Shown here: one piece after another, positions 1-6,024 of the stretch | Layout of the letters: the number at the start of each line of letters is the position of its first letter | How positions within the stretch are numbered: the first letter of the stretch is position 1 | Source of the DNA: Nitrospirota bacterium | Lineage (GTDB): Bacteria > Nitrospirota_A > Leptospirillia > Leptospirillales > Leptospirillaceae | Direction: 5' to 3' | Assembly: GCA_027335985.1 (NCBI GenBank) | Contig: DAHWGX010000026.1 | Location: forward strand, 1-10,086 | DNA: 10,086 nucleotides | Position numbers and translations under genes: made by a program | Notes under the pieces: model-generated | What the model was told of the DNA's origin: nothing | The model's input: the letters and a program-made list of their open reading frames with translations, nothing else | The model's database searches: none

Positions 1-987
1 TACACCTGGATCGGGATCGATGAATGCGGGAATTACCCCACCCCTGAAGCGATCGACCGTCTCCGGGCGACCATGCGGTCGGCTCATGGTGTTCCCTGCT
101 TCCTGCGGCTCACCGGCAACCCAGGTGGCGTGGGTCACGAATGGCTCAAGGAACGCTATATCAAGCCGGCCGTGCCCGGTCAGCCTTTCTGGTCCGAAGC
201 CCAGAAGACTTGGCGCGTGTATATTCCCTCGCGCCTCCAGGACAACCGGATCCTCATGGAGGCCGATCCCGGCTATGTGGATCGTCTCTATGCCTCCGGT
301 CCTTCCTGGCTGGTCAAGGCGTGGCTCGAGGGGGATTGGGACGTGTCTGTTTCGGGCAAGCTCTTCCTGAGGTCCTGGTGGCAGTTCTACTCGGTCGTCC
401 CGGATCTTCTGGCGATCTTCCAGGTGTGGGACACCGGGGTCAAGGACCGGGAGGACAACGACCCTTCCGCCTGTCTCACGATCGGCCTCCACCGCGTGGG
501 ATGGTATCTCCTGGATGCCTGGAAAGAACGGGTGGAGTATCCCGAGCTCGAACATCAGGTGCCGATTCAGTTCGCCAAGTGGCGTGCGGCTGGGTGTTCC
601 CAGATTCTGATCGAGGATGCCTCTTCCGGTGCATCGCTCATCCAGAGCCTTCGGAAATCAGGACGGCTCCCCATCAAGCCGGTGCGCCACAAGAACAAGA
701 TCCAGCCTGCGTATGCCATCAGTCCGCTGGTGGAATCGGGACGCGTCTTTCTCCCGCAGGACGGCCGATGGACCAGCGCCTTCATCGAGGAGTTCGCCCT
801 GTTCCCCAACGGTCCGCATGACGAGTGGGTGGACTGCCTGACCTTCGGGATTCTGGACGGGCCCAAGGTTGAGTCGGCGATTCCTCCAAAACCGCAAGAG
901 CCGGTGAGCTATCTTCCGCCAAACAAGAGGCGCGGAAGGGCTCTCCCGGATGATGACGATATTCGATGGGGAGGGGGAAGAAAGTGA
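1..987 (+). CDS. Terminase large subunit (5' end missing)
   Basis: Motor ATPase and headful/site nuclease that packages phage DNA through the portal. The gene is open at base 1 in this frame, so the N-terminus with Walker A lies outside; 328 residues are visible. The first residues contain a Walker B-like stretch, WIGIDE (residues 3-8), and the coupling motif TGNPGG follows at 38-43. The RNase H-like nuclease half shows its acidic residues in order: D144 in VWDTG, ED205-206 in ILIEDASSG, and D278 in HDEWVDC. This arrangement matches the Terminase_6 type. The usual third motif is HDDxVDA; here the second Asp is Glu and the Ala is Cys, probably tolerated since the last Asp remains. The tail after residue 290 is charged and aspartate-rich. 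The stop overlaps the next gene's proposed GTG start by four bases (GTGA). Very likely a true terminase; the complete length is unknown. Confidence 0.96.
   Translation, partial: YTWIGIDECGNYPTPEAIDRLRATMRSAHGVPCFLRLTGNPGGVGHEWLKERYIKPAVPGQPFWSEAQKTWRVYIPSRLQDNRILMEADPGYVDRLYASGPSWLVKAWLEGDWDVSVSGKLFLRSWWQFYSVVPDLLAIFQVWDTGVKDREDNDPSACLTIGLHRVGWYLLDAWKERVEYPELEHQVPIQFAKWRAAGCSQILIEDASSGASLIQSLRKSGRLPIKPVRHKNKIQPAYAISPLVESGRVFLPQDGRWTSAFIEEFALFPNGPHDEWVDCLTFGILDGPKVESAIPPKPQEPVSYLPPNKRRGRALPDDDDIRWGGGRK
970..977 (+). promoter_or_regulatory. Shine-Dalgarno setting the start of the 71 aa gene
   Basis: GGAGGGGG sits six bases before the GTG at 984. This spacing favours the GTG over the in-frame ATG at 966, which lies upstream of the purine run and would have no comparable site. 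Confidence 0.6.
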
Positions 988-1199
988 AAAAAAGTGTGAC
1001 AATCGGGGACAGTTTGTTCCTCTCGGTCGTGATCGCCAATTATCTAAGAGCGTCAAGAGGTAAGACGGATTTGAAAGAAGTCTACAAGGTGTGCGCCTAC
1101 CTCGACGAGAGGGTGCAGGAAAAGTCCTTTCAGGCGTTCAGAAAGGCGTATTACCGGGCCAAGAAAGAATTCCACGGAGTGTCCCTCTCTGTCACATAA
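984..1199 (+). CDS. Small hypothetical protein between terminase and portal, low G+C
   Basis: I do not recognise this 71 aa protein. The GTG start is chosen because GGAGGGGG lies six bases upstream and the GTGA overlap with the terminase stop is a usual coupling arrangement; ATG at 966 would add six residues (MGRGKK). The sequence looks mainly helical and basic, with a hydrophobic N-terminal stretch (SLFLSVVIANYL) and a Lys/Arg/aromatic C-terminal helix (FRKAYYRAKKEF). There is no clear membrane span, signal peptide or metal motif. By hand count G+C is about 49% over 991-1200 against about 60% in neighbouring genes, and it uses CTA, TTG, TCA and AGA codons that neighbours use sparingly. That suggests an independently acquired small gene (a moron), possibly DNA- or RNA-binding given its charge, but this is inference. 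Coding status is supported by ribosome site and packing only. Confidence 0.65.
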   Translation: MKKSVTIGDSLFLSVVIANYLRASRGKTDLKEVYKVCAYLDERVQEKSFQAFRKAYYRAKKEFHGVSLSVT

Positions 1200-1206
1200 T
1201 GTCACA
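1190..1206 (+). repeat. Tandem TGTCACA heptamers, ten bases apart
   Basis: TGTCACA occurs at 1190-1196 and 1200-1206, start to start exactly ten bases, one helical turn. An inverted copy, TGTGACA, lies at 995-1001 near the start of the same small gene. The pair overlaps the end of the 71 aa gene and enters the AT-rich gap before the portal. It could be an operator-like site or chance; seven bases is short. Confidence 0.3.
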
Positions 1207-1250
1207 AGATAATCCTTGTAAGTCCATATCCAGACTGATATTTCTCAGGC
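1200..1250 (+). other. AT-rich gap upstream of the portal gene
   Basis: These 51 bases are about 40% G+C, the most AT-rich patch of the window. They hold two weak potential hairpins with five-base stems: ACAAG/CTTGT (1204-1208 with 1215-1219) and ATATC/GATAT (1226-1230 with 1237-1241). A poor -35-like TTGTAA at 1216-1221 has no good -10 at the right distance, so I do not call a promoter. The portal start has only a weak ribosome site here (CAGG at 1246-1249). Confidence 0.35.
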
Positions 1251-3491
1251 ATGGACACTCTCACCGAAGACCAGATCGTCCAGCGGGTCAACGACTGGAT
1301 CTCAGAACAGGCCTACACGCAGGAGTCTTTTCTCGAGCGTGAAGAGGACGCTCTTGCGCGTTACCTCGGGGGCCGTCCCAAAGCCAATCCCGATTCCCCC
1401 TGGGAAGGATCCTCCGATCTCGATATCGGGGGGGCTCTGACCCTCTCGCACGTCGAGTCGATCCACTCCCGCACGTTGTATGCCCTTCAGCGCTCCGTTC
1501 CCTTCGTCCAGGTCAAGTCGAAAAATCAGGACCTGGCAGACCAAGCCGAATGCTACCTCCGGCACGTTCTCGATCACGAAACGGGCTTTCTCCGGTTTGC
1601 GTCCAGGTGGATCCGCCCGGCTCTTGTGGGAGGATGCCGACGCGCCAAGGCCGTCTGGGAAAAGGAAGTTCAACGGGTGGGAGAAACGCACCGCTTCACG
1701 CTGCCCCCGGGAATCCTTGGAACCGATCTTGAAGAACCGGCAATCCGAGCCTTCCTGCTCGAGCGCCTGAAAAACCGCTTCGGAGAATTCACGATCCGGG
1801 AGAAGTCCGACACCCATTGGACTATCCGGTTCGAGCGGGACGGCGAAGAGGTTACCGGAGATCTCCGCTACCGGCTGGTGGGAGACCGGATCGACGCGAC
1901 CGTCGAATGGCCGGACGTGACCTTCGAAGGGGTCCGATACAGCGTCGTCAAGCCCGAGGACTTCTGGAAAAGCCCCGGAACCATTCAGGAGTGCCGGTAC
2001 GCAATCCACCGCGTGTGGATGACCTGGTCGGAAATCGTGAGCCGCGTCCAGGACGGCATTTACGACCTGGATCTCGACGCGGACTACTCCGAGTTCAAGC
2101 AATACGCCACCGACCCGATCGTTCAGACCGAAGGGGGTGTTGATCTGGTCGAGCAGAGACGCCAGGCGGCCGGCGTCTCGACGATGATTCTGGGATGGGA
2201 ATATTTCGAGATCCTGGAATGCTACGTCCTCGATTTCTGGGACGGGAAGGACTATCTCGAGGACCGGCTGATCACGATCTTCCGGGGACCCGGAAAGATT
2301 CTGAGAAACGAGCTCCGGTCTTCGGCCGGATATCCGATGCGGCCCTTCTCGGAAATCATTGTCCAGCCGATTCCCGACATGGATTCCTACGGTCTGGGCA
2401 TTCCCACGATCATCGGTCCGCTCGCCGACGAAGAGACAGCCGTCCACAACCTCATGATGGATTCGGCGACTCTCCAGGCGGTTCCACCCACCTTCTACGA
2501 TGAAACGGCCGGCCTCAAGAACGAGAAGATGAAGATCGCTCCCGGCCGGTTAATCCCGCTTTCCTCTCCGAACGGCAATATCGGCAATGCGGTCTACATG
2601 CCGAACTATGCGGCCAATCTGGGGCCGATCGCCGGTCTCCAGAACCGCATCGACACCATCATGCAGTCGGTCGACGGGGTGAGCGACACGCAACTGGCGC
2701 AGGCTCCCAAGAGCAAAACGCTGGGCCAGAGCACTCTTGTCCAGGACGAGATCAATATCCGCTTCCAGGCGATCTGGGACAACATCGTCGGAAACATGGA
2801 GGAGATGTCCGGTCTCGCGGGGCTGATAGCCATTACGGCCGCTCTCTATCAGCGGTTCGGAAAGCCCATGGAGATCGAGGCGGTCACCGGCGAGTATTCG
2901 GAGGTCTCCTTTCCCGATGCTCTGAAATACTCCCTCAAGATCACGGCCAACATCAACAAGATCAACCAGAACGCCCAGGTCGCCAAAGCGCGGGGAGTCG
3001 TCCAGACCCTCATGAACCCCATGCTCATGCAACTGGGGCTCGTGAACCCCCAGACCCTCTACCACGCCCTCAAGAATCTCCTCGAAGCCATGGATGTGGA
3101 TAACTGGGAGGACTTCCTGGCCGAGCCTCCGCAGGAAAAAATGGCGTCCGTCAATCCGGACAAGGAAAACCTCGAAATGCTCCCGGGCCATATCGTTCCG
3201 GTTCACCCAGCCGACGACGACCAGGCGCATATCGTGTCGCACGTGAAATTTCTGGAAGAGCTTCGGGCCGAACCGGGACTCTGCCAGAACGCAGCGGTCT
3301 ACGTGGAGCACATCAAGCGCCACCGCAAGCAGGAGCAGATGAAGGCCCAGCAGCAGATGCAACAGGCCGACATGGGCAACGGCGTTCCCGGTGGGCCAGC
3401 TGGTTCCCCGATCGCCAACACGCCGGTTCCCGGTGGAGCTCCTTCCATGCCGAATGGTGCGGCAGGGGCCGGAGCGGTGCCCAATGCGTAG
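1251..3491 (+). CDS. Portal protein
   Basis: Forms the dodecameric ring at one vertex of the capsid through which DNA is packaged and ejected; it nucleates procapsid assembly and carries the adaptor and tail. Its 746 aa put it in the class of large portals such as P22 gp1 (about 725 aa). Visible marks: an N-terminal charged helix followed by DSPWEGSSDLDI (residues 48-59), a motif common near the N-terminus of large portals; a beta-rich wing; a stretch around 378-415 with GLGIPTIIGPLADEETAVHN, typical of the stem/crown junction; and QAPKSKTLGQ near 484-493, before a long helical region. From about residue 689 the tail turns Gln-rich (KAQQQMQQ), then Gly/Pro/Ala-rich and probably disordered. 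The ATG has a weak ribosome site compared with other virion genes. Location directly after the terminase supports the assignment. The stop overlaps the next gene's start by eight bases. Confidence 0.93.
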   Translation: MDTLTEDQIVQRVNDWISEQAYTQESFLEREEDALARYLGGRPKANPDSPWEGSSDLDIGGALTLSHVESIHSRTLYALQRSVPFVQVKSKNQDLADQAECYLRHVLDHETGFLRFASRWIRPALVGGCRRAKAVWEKEVQRVGETHRFTLPPGILGTDLEEPAIRAFLLERLKNRFGEFTIREKSDTHWTIRFERDGEEVTGDLRYRLVGDRIDATVEWPDVTFEGVRYSVVKPEDFWKSPGTIQECRYAIHRVWMTWSEIVSRVQDGIYDLDLDADYSEFKQYATDPIVQTEGGVDLVEQRRQAAGVSTMILGWEYFEILECYVLDFWDGKDYLEDRLITIFRGPGKILRNELRSSAGYPMRPFSEIIVQPIPDMDSYGLGIPTIIGPLADEETAVHNLMMDSATLQAVPPTFYDETAGLKNEKMKIAPGRLIPLSSPNGNIGNAVYMPNYAANLGPIAGLQNRIDTIMQSVDGVSDTQLAQAPKSKTLGQSTLVQDEINIRFQAIWDNIVGNMEEMSGLAGLIAITAALYQRFGKPMEIEAVTGEYSEVSFPDALKYSLKITANINKINQNAQVAKARGVVQTLMNPMLMQLGLVNPQTLYHALKNLLEAMDVDNWEDFLAEPPQEKMASVNPDKENLEMLPGHIVPVHPADDDQAHIVSHVKFLEELRAEPGLCQNAAVYVEHIKRHRKQEQMKAQQQMQQADMGNGVPGGPAGSPIANTPVPGGAPSMPNGAAGAGAVPNA

Positions 3492-3726
3492 GCCCATGAA
3501 CCTGGAGGAATGCGCGGCTCTCTATTCGCTCTTTCAGCATCCCGGCATGAGGGTCCTGAAGCAGCGGATCTCCGATTCCGTTTCGGACGAGCTGATGCCC
3601 GGCCTCCGGACAGGAGGAAAAGACGCTTACGACCGGATGGTAGGGCGCATGGAAGGTGCGGAAGGCGTGCTGGCCCTAATGGACCGGCTCAAGGATGAAG
3701 CGATAGCCAAAACGAAGGAGTCATGA
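3484..3726 (+). CDS. Small helical hypothetical protein after portal
   Basis: An 80 aa protein not recognised by family. The ATG at 3484 is preferred because GGAG at 3471-3474 lies nine bases upstream and it overlaps the portal stop (ATGCGTAG); a second in-frame ATG at 3496 would give 76 aa. The frame stays open further upstream inside the portal gene, but that extension is Arg/Pro-rich and looks like shadow sequence. The protein appears all helical, with a central segment HPGMRVLKQRISDSV and a C-terminal helix LALMDRLKDEAIAKTKES, and mixed charge. Small helical genes in this position are common in phage head modules, where their role is usually unknown; an assembly or portal-associated function is possible. 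The stop shares one base with the next start (TGATG), indicating translational coupling. Confidence 0.75.
   Translation: MRRPMNLEECAALYSLFQHPGMRVLKQRISDSVSDELMPGLRTGGKDAYDRMVGRMEGAEGVLALMDRLKDEAIAKTKES
3715..3720 (+). promoter_or_regulatory. Shine-Dalgarno choosing between two adjacent ATGs
   Basis: AAGGAG ends two bases before the ATG at 3723 and five before the ATG at 3726. The five-base distance is workable and the two-base one is not, so 3726 is taken as the start of the following gene. Confidence 0.6.
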
Positions 3727-4247
3727 TGGGCGCTTTGGACGGAAACCAGACCAACGGCAAAGGAACCAACTTCGATGCGGGAGGTGTATCGACCCTTGGG
3801 CCGCTGAGCGGCTCCACTGTGGAGGGAGGAAACGGTCAGGCCAACCAGGTGGTCCTCGAAGGGGCCTCTGCGGGGAATCCTCCTCAGATCGTCGCCCAGG
3901 GATCGGATGCCCATATCGATCTGCAGTTGCTCGCCAAGGGTGGAGGAGGCATTCGACTCGGGGCTGGTTCCAACTCGATCTATGACACCTACGTCGAATC
4001 TTTGAACCTCACTCCGGCCTCTGTCCCGGCCAATACCTCGGAGGAGCAGATCTTCCCGGATAACGGGACCGCAAACGTTGGGGATGTCCTGATCGGCAAT
4101 TGGCAGGAGGCTCTTCCTGCCGGGATCAGTATCGGGAATATCCGGGTGAGTTCTGCCGGGCATATCGGCGTGACCTTTGTGAACTCGACGGCCGCCGCCA
4201 TCACACCGGCCGCCGGGACCCTCAAGATCCTCGGGTTTACGGTCTAA
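3726..4247 (+). CDS. Probable head-fibre or capsid decoration protein
   Basis: A 173 aa Gly/Asn/Ser-rich protein with no predicted helix of note, probably a beta-structured virion component. Residues 1-50 are Gly/Asn-rich and look flexible. Residues 53-80 carry PQIVAQGSDAHIDLQLLAKG and a following GGGIRLGAG, resembling the repeated strand motif (xxGSDxNIDLxLxPKGxG) often found in phage fibre, spike and decoration proteins. The C-terminal half, about 92-173, has the pattern of a small virion beta domain: GDVLIGNW, VSSAGHIGVTFVNSTAAAITPAAG split over 141-164, then a strand ending in FTV. Many phage structural proteins end in such a domain, sometimes trimeric. Position between portal and scaffold points to the head and not to the tail. 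The start at 3726 is set by AAGGAG at 3715. The exact role (fibre, decoration, or trimer cap) cannot be fixed from sequence alone. Confidence 0.6.
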   Translation: MGALDGNQTNGKGTNFDAGGVSTLGPLSGSTVEGGNGQANQVVLEGASAGNPPQIVAQGSDAHIDLQLLAKGGGGIRLGAGSNSIYDTYVESLNLTPASVPANTSEEQIFPDNGTANVGDVLIGNWQEALPAGISIGNIRVSSAGHIGVTFVNSTAAAITPAAGTLKILGFTV

Positions 4248-4256
4248 GGAGGATGC

Positions 4257-4466
4257 ATGGCCAAGCTTTCGAAGAAGAGACGGAGTTCGTTGCCGAAGAA
4301 AGACTTCGCCGGGCCGGGACGCTCGTATCCGGTGGAGGACAGGGCCCACGCGAGAGCGGCCGAAATGGAGGCCGGGATCGCCTGGAAGAAAGGCCGCATG
4401 TCGGGCGGAGAGAAAAACCGGATCGACCGCAAGGCGCGTCGAGTCCTGAAGGGAGGGAAGCCGTAA
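4257..4466 (+). CDS. Basic 69 aa phage protein, LPKKDFAGPGRSYP type
   Basis: A small, strongly basic protein starting with MAKLSKKRR. The segment LPKKDFAGPGRSYPVEDRAH (residues 12-31), followed by an ARAA helix and a basic C-terminal helix (EKNRIDRKARRVL), resembles a small domain I know from phage proteins with the pattern LPxxxFAxPGxxYPxxDxAHARNA; its function is not established to my knowledge. The match is from memory and the second half is less typical. AAGGAGG at 4246-4252 lies four bases before the ATG; another ATG at 4253 directly abuts this site and is too close to be used. The stop TAA shares one base with the next start (TAATG), so the two basic proteins are probably translated together. 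Confidence 0.75.
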   Translation: MAKLSKKRRSSLPKKDFAGPGRSYPVEDRAHARAAEMEAGIAWKKGRMSGGEKNRIDRKARRVLKGGKP

Positions 4467-4639
4467 TGGAATCCGCACTCGAAAAGATCAAGAACCTCAA
4501 AAAGGGTGGCAAGAAAGCGAACAAAAAGCTCGTCAAAAAGAAGGATGACCTCAAGGCCGGAGGCAAAAAGGCCAACAAGACACTCGAACGGGAAAAGAAA
4601 CCGTCCAAGAAGCTGATGGACGCCATCCGGAAGGGATAA
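4466..4639 (+). CDS. Lysine-rich 57 aa protein with internal repeat
   Basis: Of 57 residues, 20 are lysine and two arginine. Residues 11-22 (LKKGGKKANKKL) and 29-40 (LKAGGKKANKTL) are two copies of a 12-residue unit, ten of twelve identical, spaced 18 residues apart; the protein ends LMDAIRKG. The composition suggests a nucleic-acid-binding or charge-neutralising protein, possibly packaged in or bound to the capsid, but no family is recognised. The start is the ATG overlapping the preceding stop; GGGAGGG at 4451-4457 lies eight bases upstream. The same reading frame stays open upstream to beyond 4253, but a longer start would overlap the whole previous gene and lacks a proper ribosome site. 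Its codons for the two repeats differ at third positions, as expected of a maintained protein repeat and not a fresh DNA duplication. Confidence 0.75.
   Translation: MESALEKIKNLKKGGKKANKKLVKKKDDLKAGGKKANKTLEREKKPSKKLMDAIRKG
4496..4585 (+). repeat. Coding repeat in the lysine-rich gene
   Basis: Two 36-base units (4496-4531 and 4550-4585) encode the repeated LK(K/A)GGKKANK(K/T)L motif, separated by 18 bases coding VKKKDD. The DNA copies differ in several wobble positions. Confidence 0.7.
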
Positions 4640-4696
4640 CCGGTCCGTTTCACCATTCACCATCGGGAGCCCACCCGTAAAAGGCAAGGAGGACGT

Positions 4697-5563
4697 ATGC
4701 GTCCCGTCATCGCGCAAGAGGAAGAGGAACTGGAATATCTGGAATGGCTCAAGACCGAGTATGTGCCCATCTCGGGGGGCGACGAGTCGGCTGGATCCGA
4801 TGATTCGGGATCCGGAGATGCGGAAGGAAACGCAGACGCAGGCTCCGAAGGAACAGGAGACGGAAGCTCTCAGAACTCCGGTGAAGGAGAACCGAAAGAC
4901 GACAAGGGCGTTCCGCTCAAGAATCGTCTGGAGGAAGAACGCCGGAAACGGGAGAAGGCGGAACGGCAGCTTGCTGAGGAAAAAGCGGCCGCCCGGGCGC
5001 GTCAGGAAGAATGGGAGCGCCAGCAGGCGGCAATACGAAAGCCGGACGGGAACGGGGAGCCGGAAGAGGATCTGGATACCCTGGCGATCACGGATCCGGC
5101 GCGCTATCGGGAACTTGTTGCCCAGGACGCGGCCAAAAGAGCTACGGAATCCGTGCGGAAGGAAATCGCCGAACGGGAACGAGCCAAGGAGGCGCAAGTC
5201 ACCTTCGAGCGCCTCAAGGATCAGTTCGACGAGCTGGCGGATTCGGAGTCCGACTTCTACCGGGAAGTGGACAAGGAATATACCGACCGGCTGAAGAGGT
5301 ATGGCCTGCAGTTCGATGCCAGGACGCTCGAGGATGTGGTGCAGCTGATCGCTTATCGAAGACAGAAAAAACCGGCACAGAGATCGACCGAACGTCCTCC
5401 GGTGGGGGAAACGGGACATCCCAGAGAGACGGGCGCCCGGAACACGAAGATCACGGATGGGTCCAAGAAGCTGGCCAAGGCGCTGGGATTCTCGGAAAAG
5501 CGTCTGCAGTCGGCTTTCAGCCGGGATCTGTCCGGCGAGATCGGAACGGGAACCCGAGGATAA
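4697..5563 (+). CDS. Capsid scaffolding protein
   Basis: Internal protein that guides coat subunits into a procapsid and then leaves it. The 288 aa sequence has the usual build: a short acidic start (EEEELEYLEW, residues 8-17); a disordered acidic Gly/Ser/Asp/Glu segment at 27-70; a strong coiled-coil stretch at 73-113 (NRLEEERRKREKAERQLAEE and on); a second helical region at 133-225 (RELVAQDAAKRA, RLKDQFDELAD); a Pro/Gly/Arg-rich linker at 225-255; and a basic C-terminal helix SKKLAKALGFSEKRL (256-270), the position where P22-type scaffolds bind coat. There is no catalytic motif of a capsid protease. AAGGAGG at 4686-4692 lies four bases before the ATG. Location upstream of the coat gene, with high charge and no globular core, makes scaffold the best reading, though no direct family match is claimed. 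Confidence 0.85.
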   Translation: MRPVIAQEEEELEYLEWLKTEYVPISGGDESAGSDDSGSGDAEGNADAGSEGTGDGSSQNSGEGEPKDDKGVPLKNRLEEERRKREKAERQLAEEKAAARARQEEWERQQAAIRKPDGNGEPEEDLDTLAITDPARYRELVAQDAAKRATESVRKEIAERERAKEAQVTFERLKDQFDELADSESDFYREVDKEYTDRLKRYGLQFDARTLEDVVQLIAYRRQKKPAQRSTERPPVGETGHPRETGARNTKITDGSKKLAKALGFSEKRLQSAFSRDLSGEIGTGTRG

Positions 5564-5590
5564 CCCCAACCCACGAAGGAGGAAGCGCAA

Positions 5591-5986
5591 ATGAACAAGA
5601 TCATGGTCAATGGATGCAAAAAGAAGGACGGCAACGTCCGGCGCTTTGTCACGGCCAACGAGTTTGAGGACTGGCGGGAAAACGGATGGGAGCGGGATCC
5701 GGACGGCAAAGCCATCCCGGATCAGGTCGTCGACCAGCTGATTCCCGTCCGCATGAGCGAGGAAGCTTATCGCCGGTATCAGCGGGAACACATGGGAGGC
5801 CGCCAGACGGAGCTTCAGGAAAGGAACCTCAATCGCAAACTGAAAGATTCCGATGCTCCGGACGGATACGGCGAGGAAAAGGTGTCTCTCGGAAAAGTGG
5901 CATCCCGGGAGGAAGCCGAAGAAGTGGAACGCAAGGCGGCTGAGAAACGGCAGCGGGGCAAGCCCACTGTCGTGGCGATGTCGTAA
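5591..5986 (+). CDS. Charged hypothetical protein between scaffold and decoration genes
   Basis: A 131 aa protein I do not recognise. The N-terminal part (about 1-40) looks like a small folded unit, with VNGCKKKDGNVRRFVTANE followed by the aromatic stretch DWRENGWER. The middle holds VDQLIPVRMSEEAYRRYQRE, and the C-terminal half is charged and probably helical or disordered (EEAEEVERKAAEKRQRGK), ending in VVAMS. It has no membrane segment or signal peptide. AAGGAGG at 5576-5582 lies eight bases before the ATG, so it is well expressed with the structural genes. Its place between scaffold and coat suggests an assembly cofactor, a second scaffold-type protein, or a minor virion protein. A protease is not supported: no Ser/His/Asp arrangement stands out. 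Confidence 0.75.
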   Translation: MNKIMVNGCKKKDGNVRRFVTANEFEDWRENGWERDPDGKAIPDQVVDQLIPVRMSEEAYRRYQREHMGGRQTELQERNLNRKLKDSDAPDGYGEEKVSLGKVASREEAEEVERKAAEKRQRGKPTVVAMS

Positions 5987-5988
5987 CG

Positions 5989-6000
5989 CCCTGAAAAGGG
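5989..6000 (+). other. Short hairpin with GAAA tetraloop before a ribosome site
   Basis: CCCT-GAAA-AGGG forms a four-base-pair stem with a GNRA-type loop, eight bases before AAGGAGG at 6008-6014. It has no U run, so it is not a terminator. It may shape the leader of the next gene or be chance. Confidence 0.25.
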
Positions 6001-6024
6001 ACCATTCAAGGAGGATGAAAGAAA

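Noticed and set aside
1216..1244. A possible sigma-70 promoter (TTGTAA with TATTTC 17 bases later) before the portal
   Set aside because: The -10 match is poor, and AT-rich gaps give such hits by chance; the gene lies in an operon-like run with no need of a separate promoter.
1091..1342. An 83-codon plus-strand frame spanning the gap before the portal
   Set aside because: It overlaps both the 71 aa gene and the portal start, lacks a ribosome site, and its sequence is His/Arg-rich shadow.
1302..2447. A 381-codon open frame on the minus strand inside the portal
   Set aside because: Opposite a confident portal gene, and without a start site or family features.
4100..4465. Upstream extension of the lysine-rich gene in the same frame, for example from ATG 4253
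   Set aside because: The ATG abuts the AAGGAGG site with no spacing and the extension would overlap the complete 69 aa basic gene; the ATG at 4466 has its own GGGAGGG site.
4640..4696. Search for a terminator in the longest intergenic gap
   Set aside because: No GC-rich stem followed by a T run was seen; the gap holds only the scaffold's ribosome site near its end.
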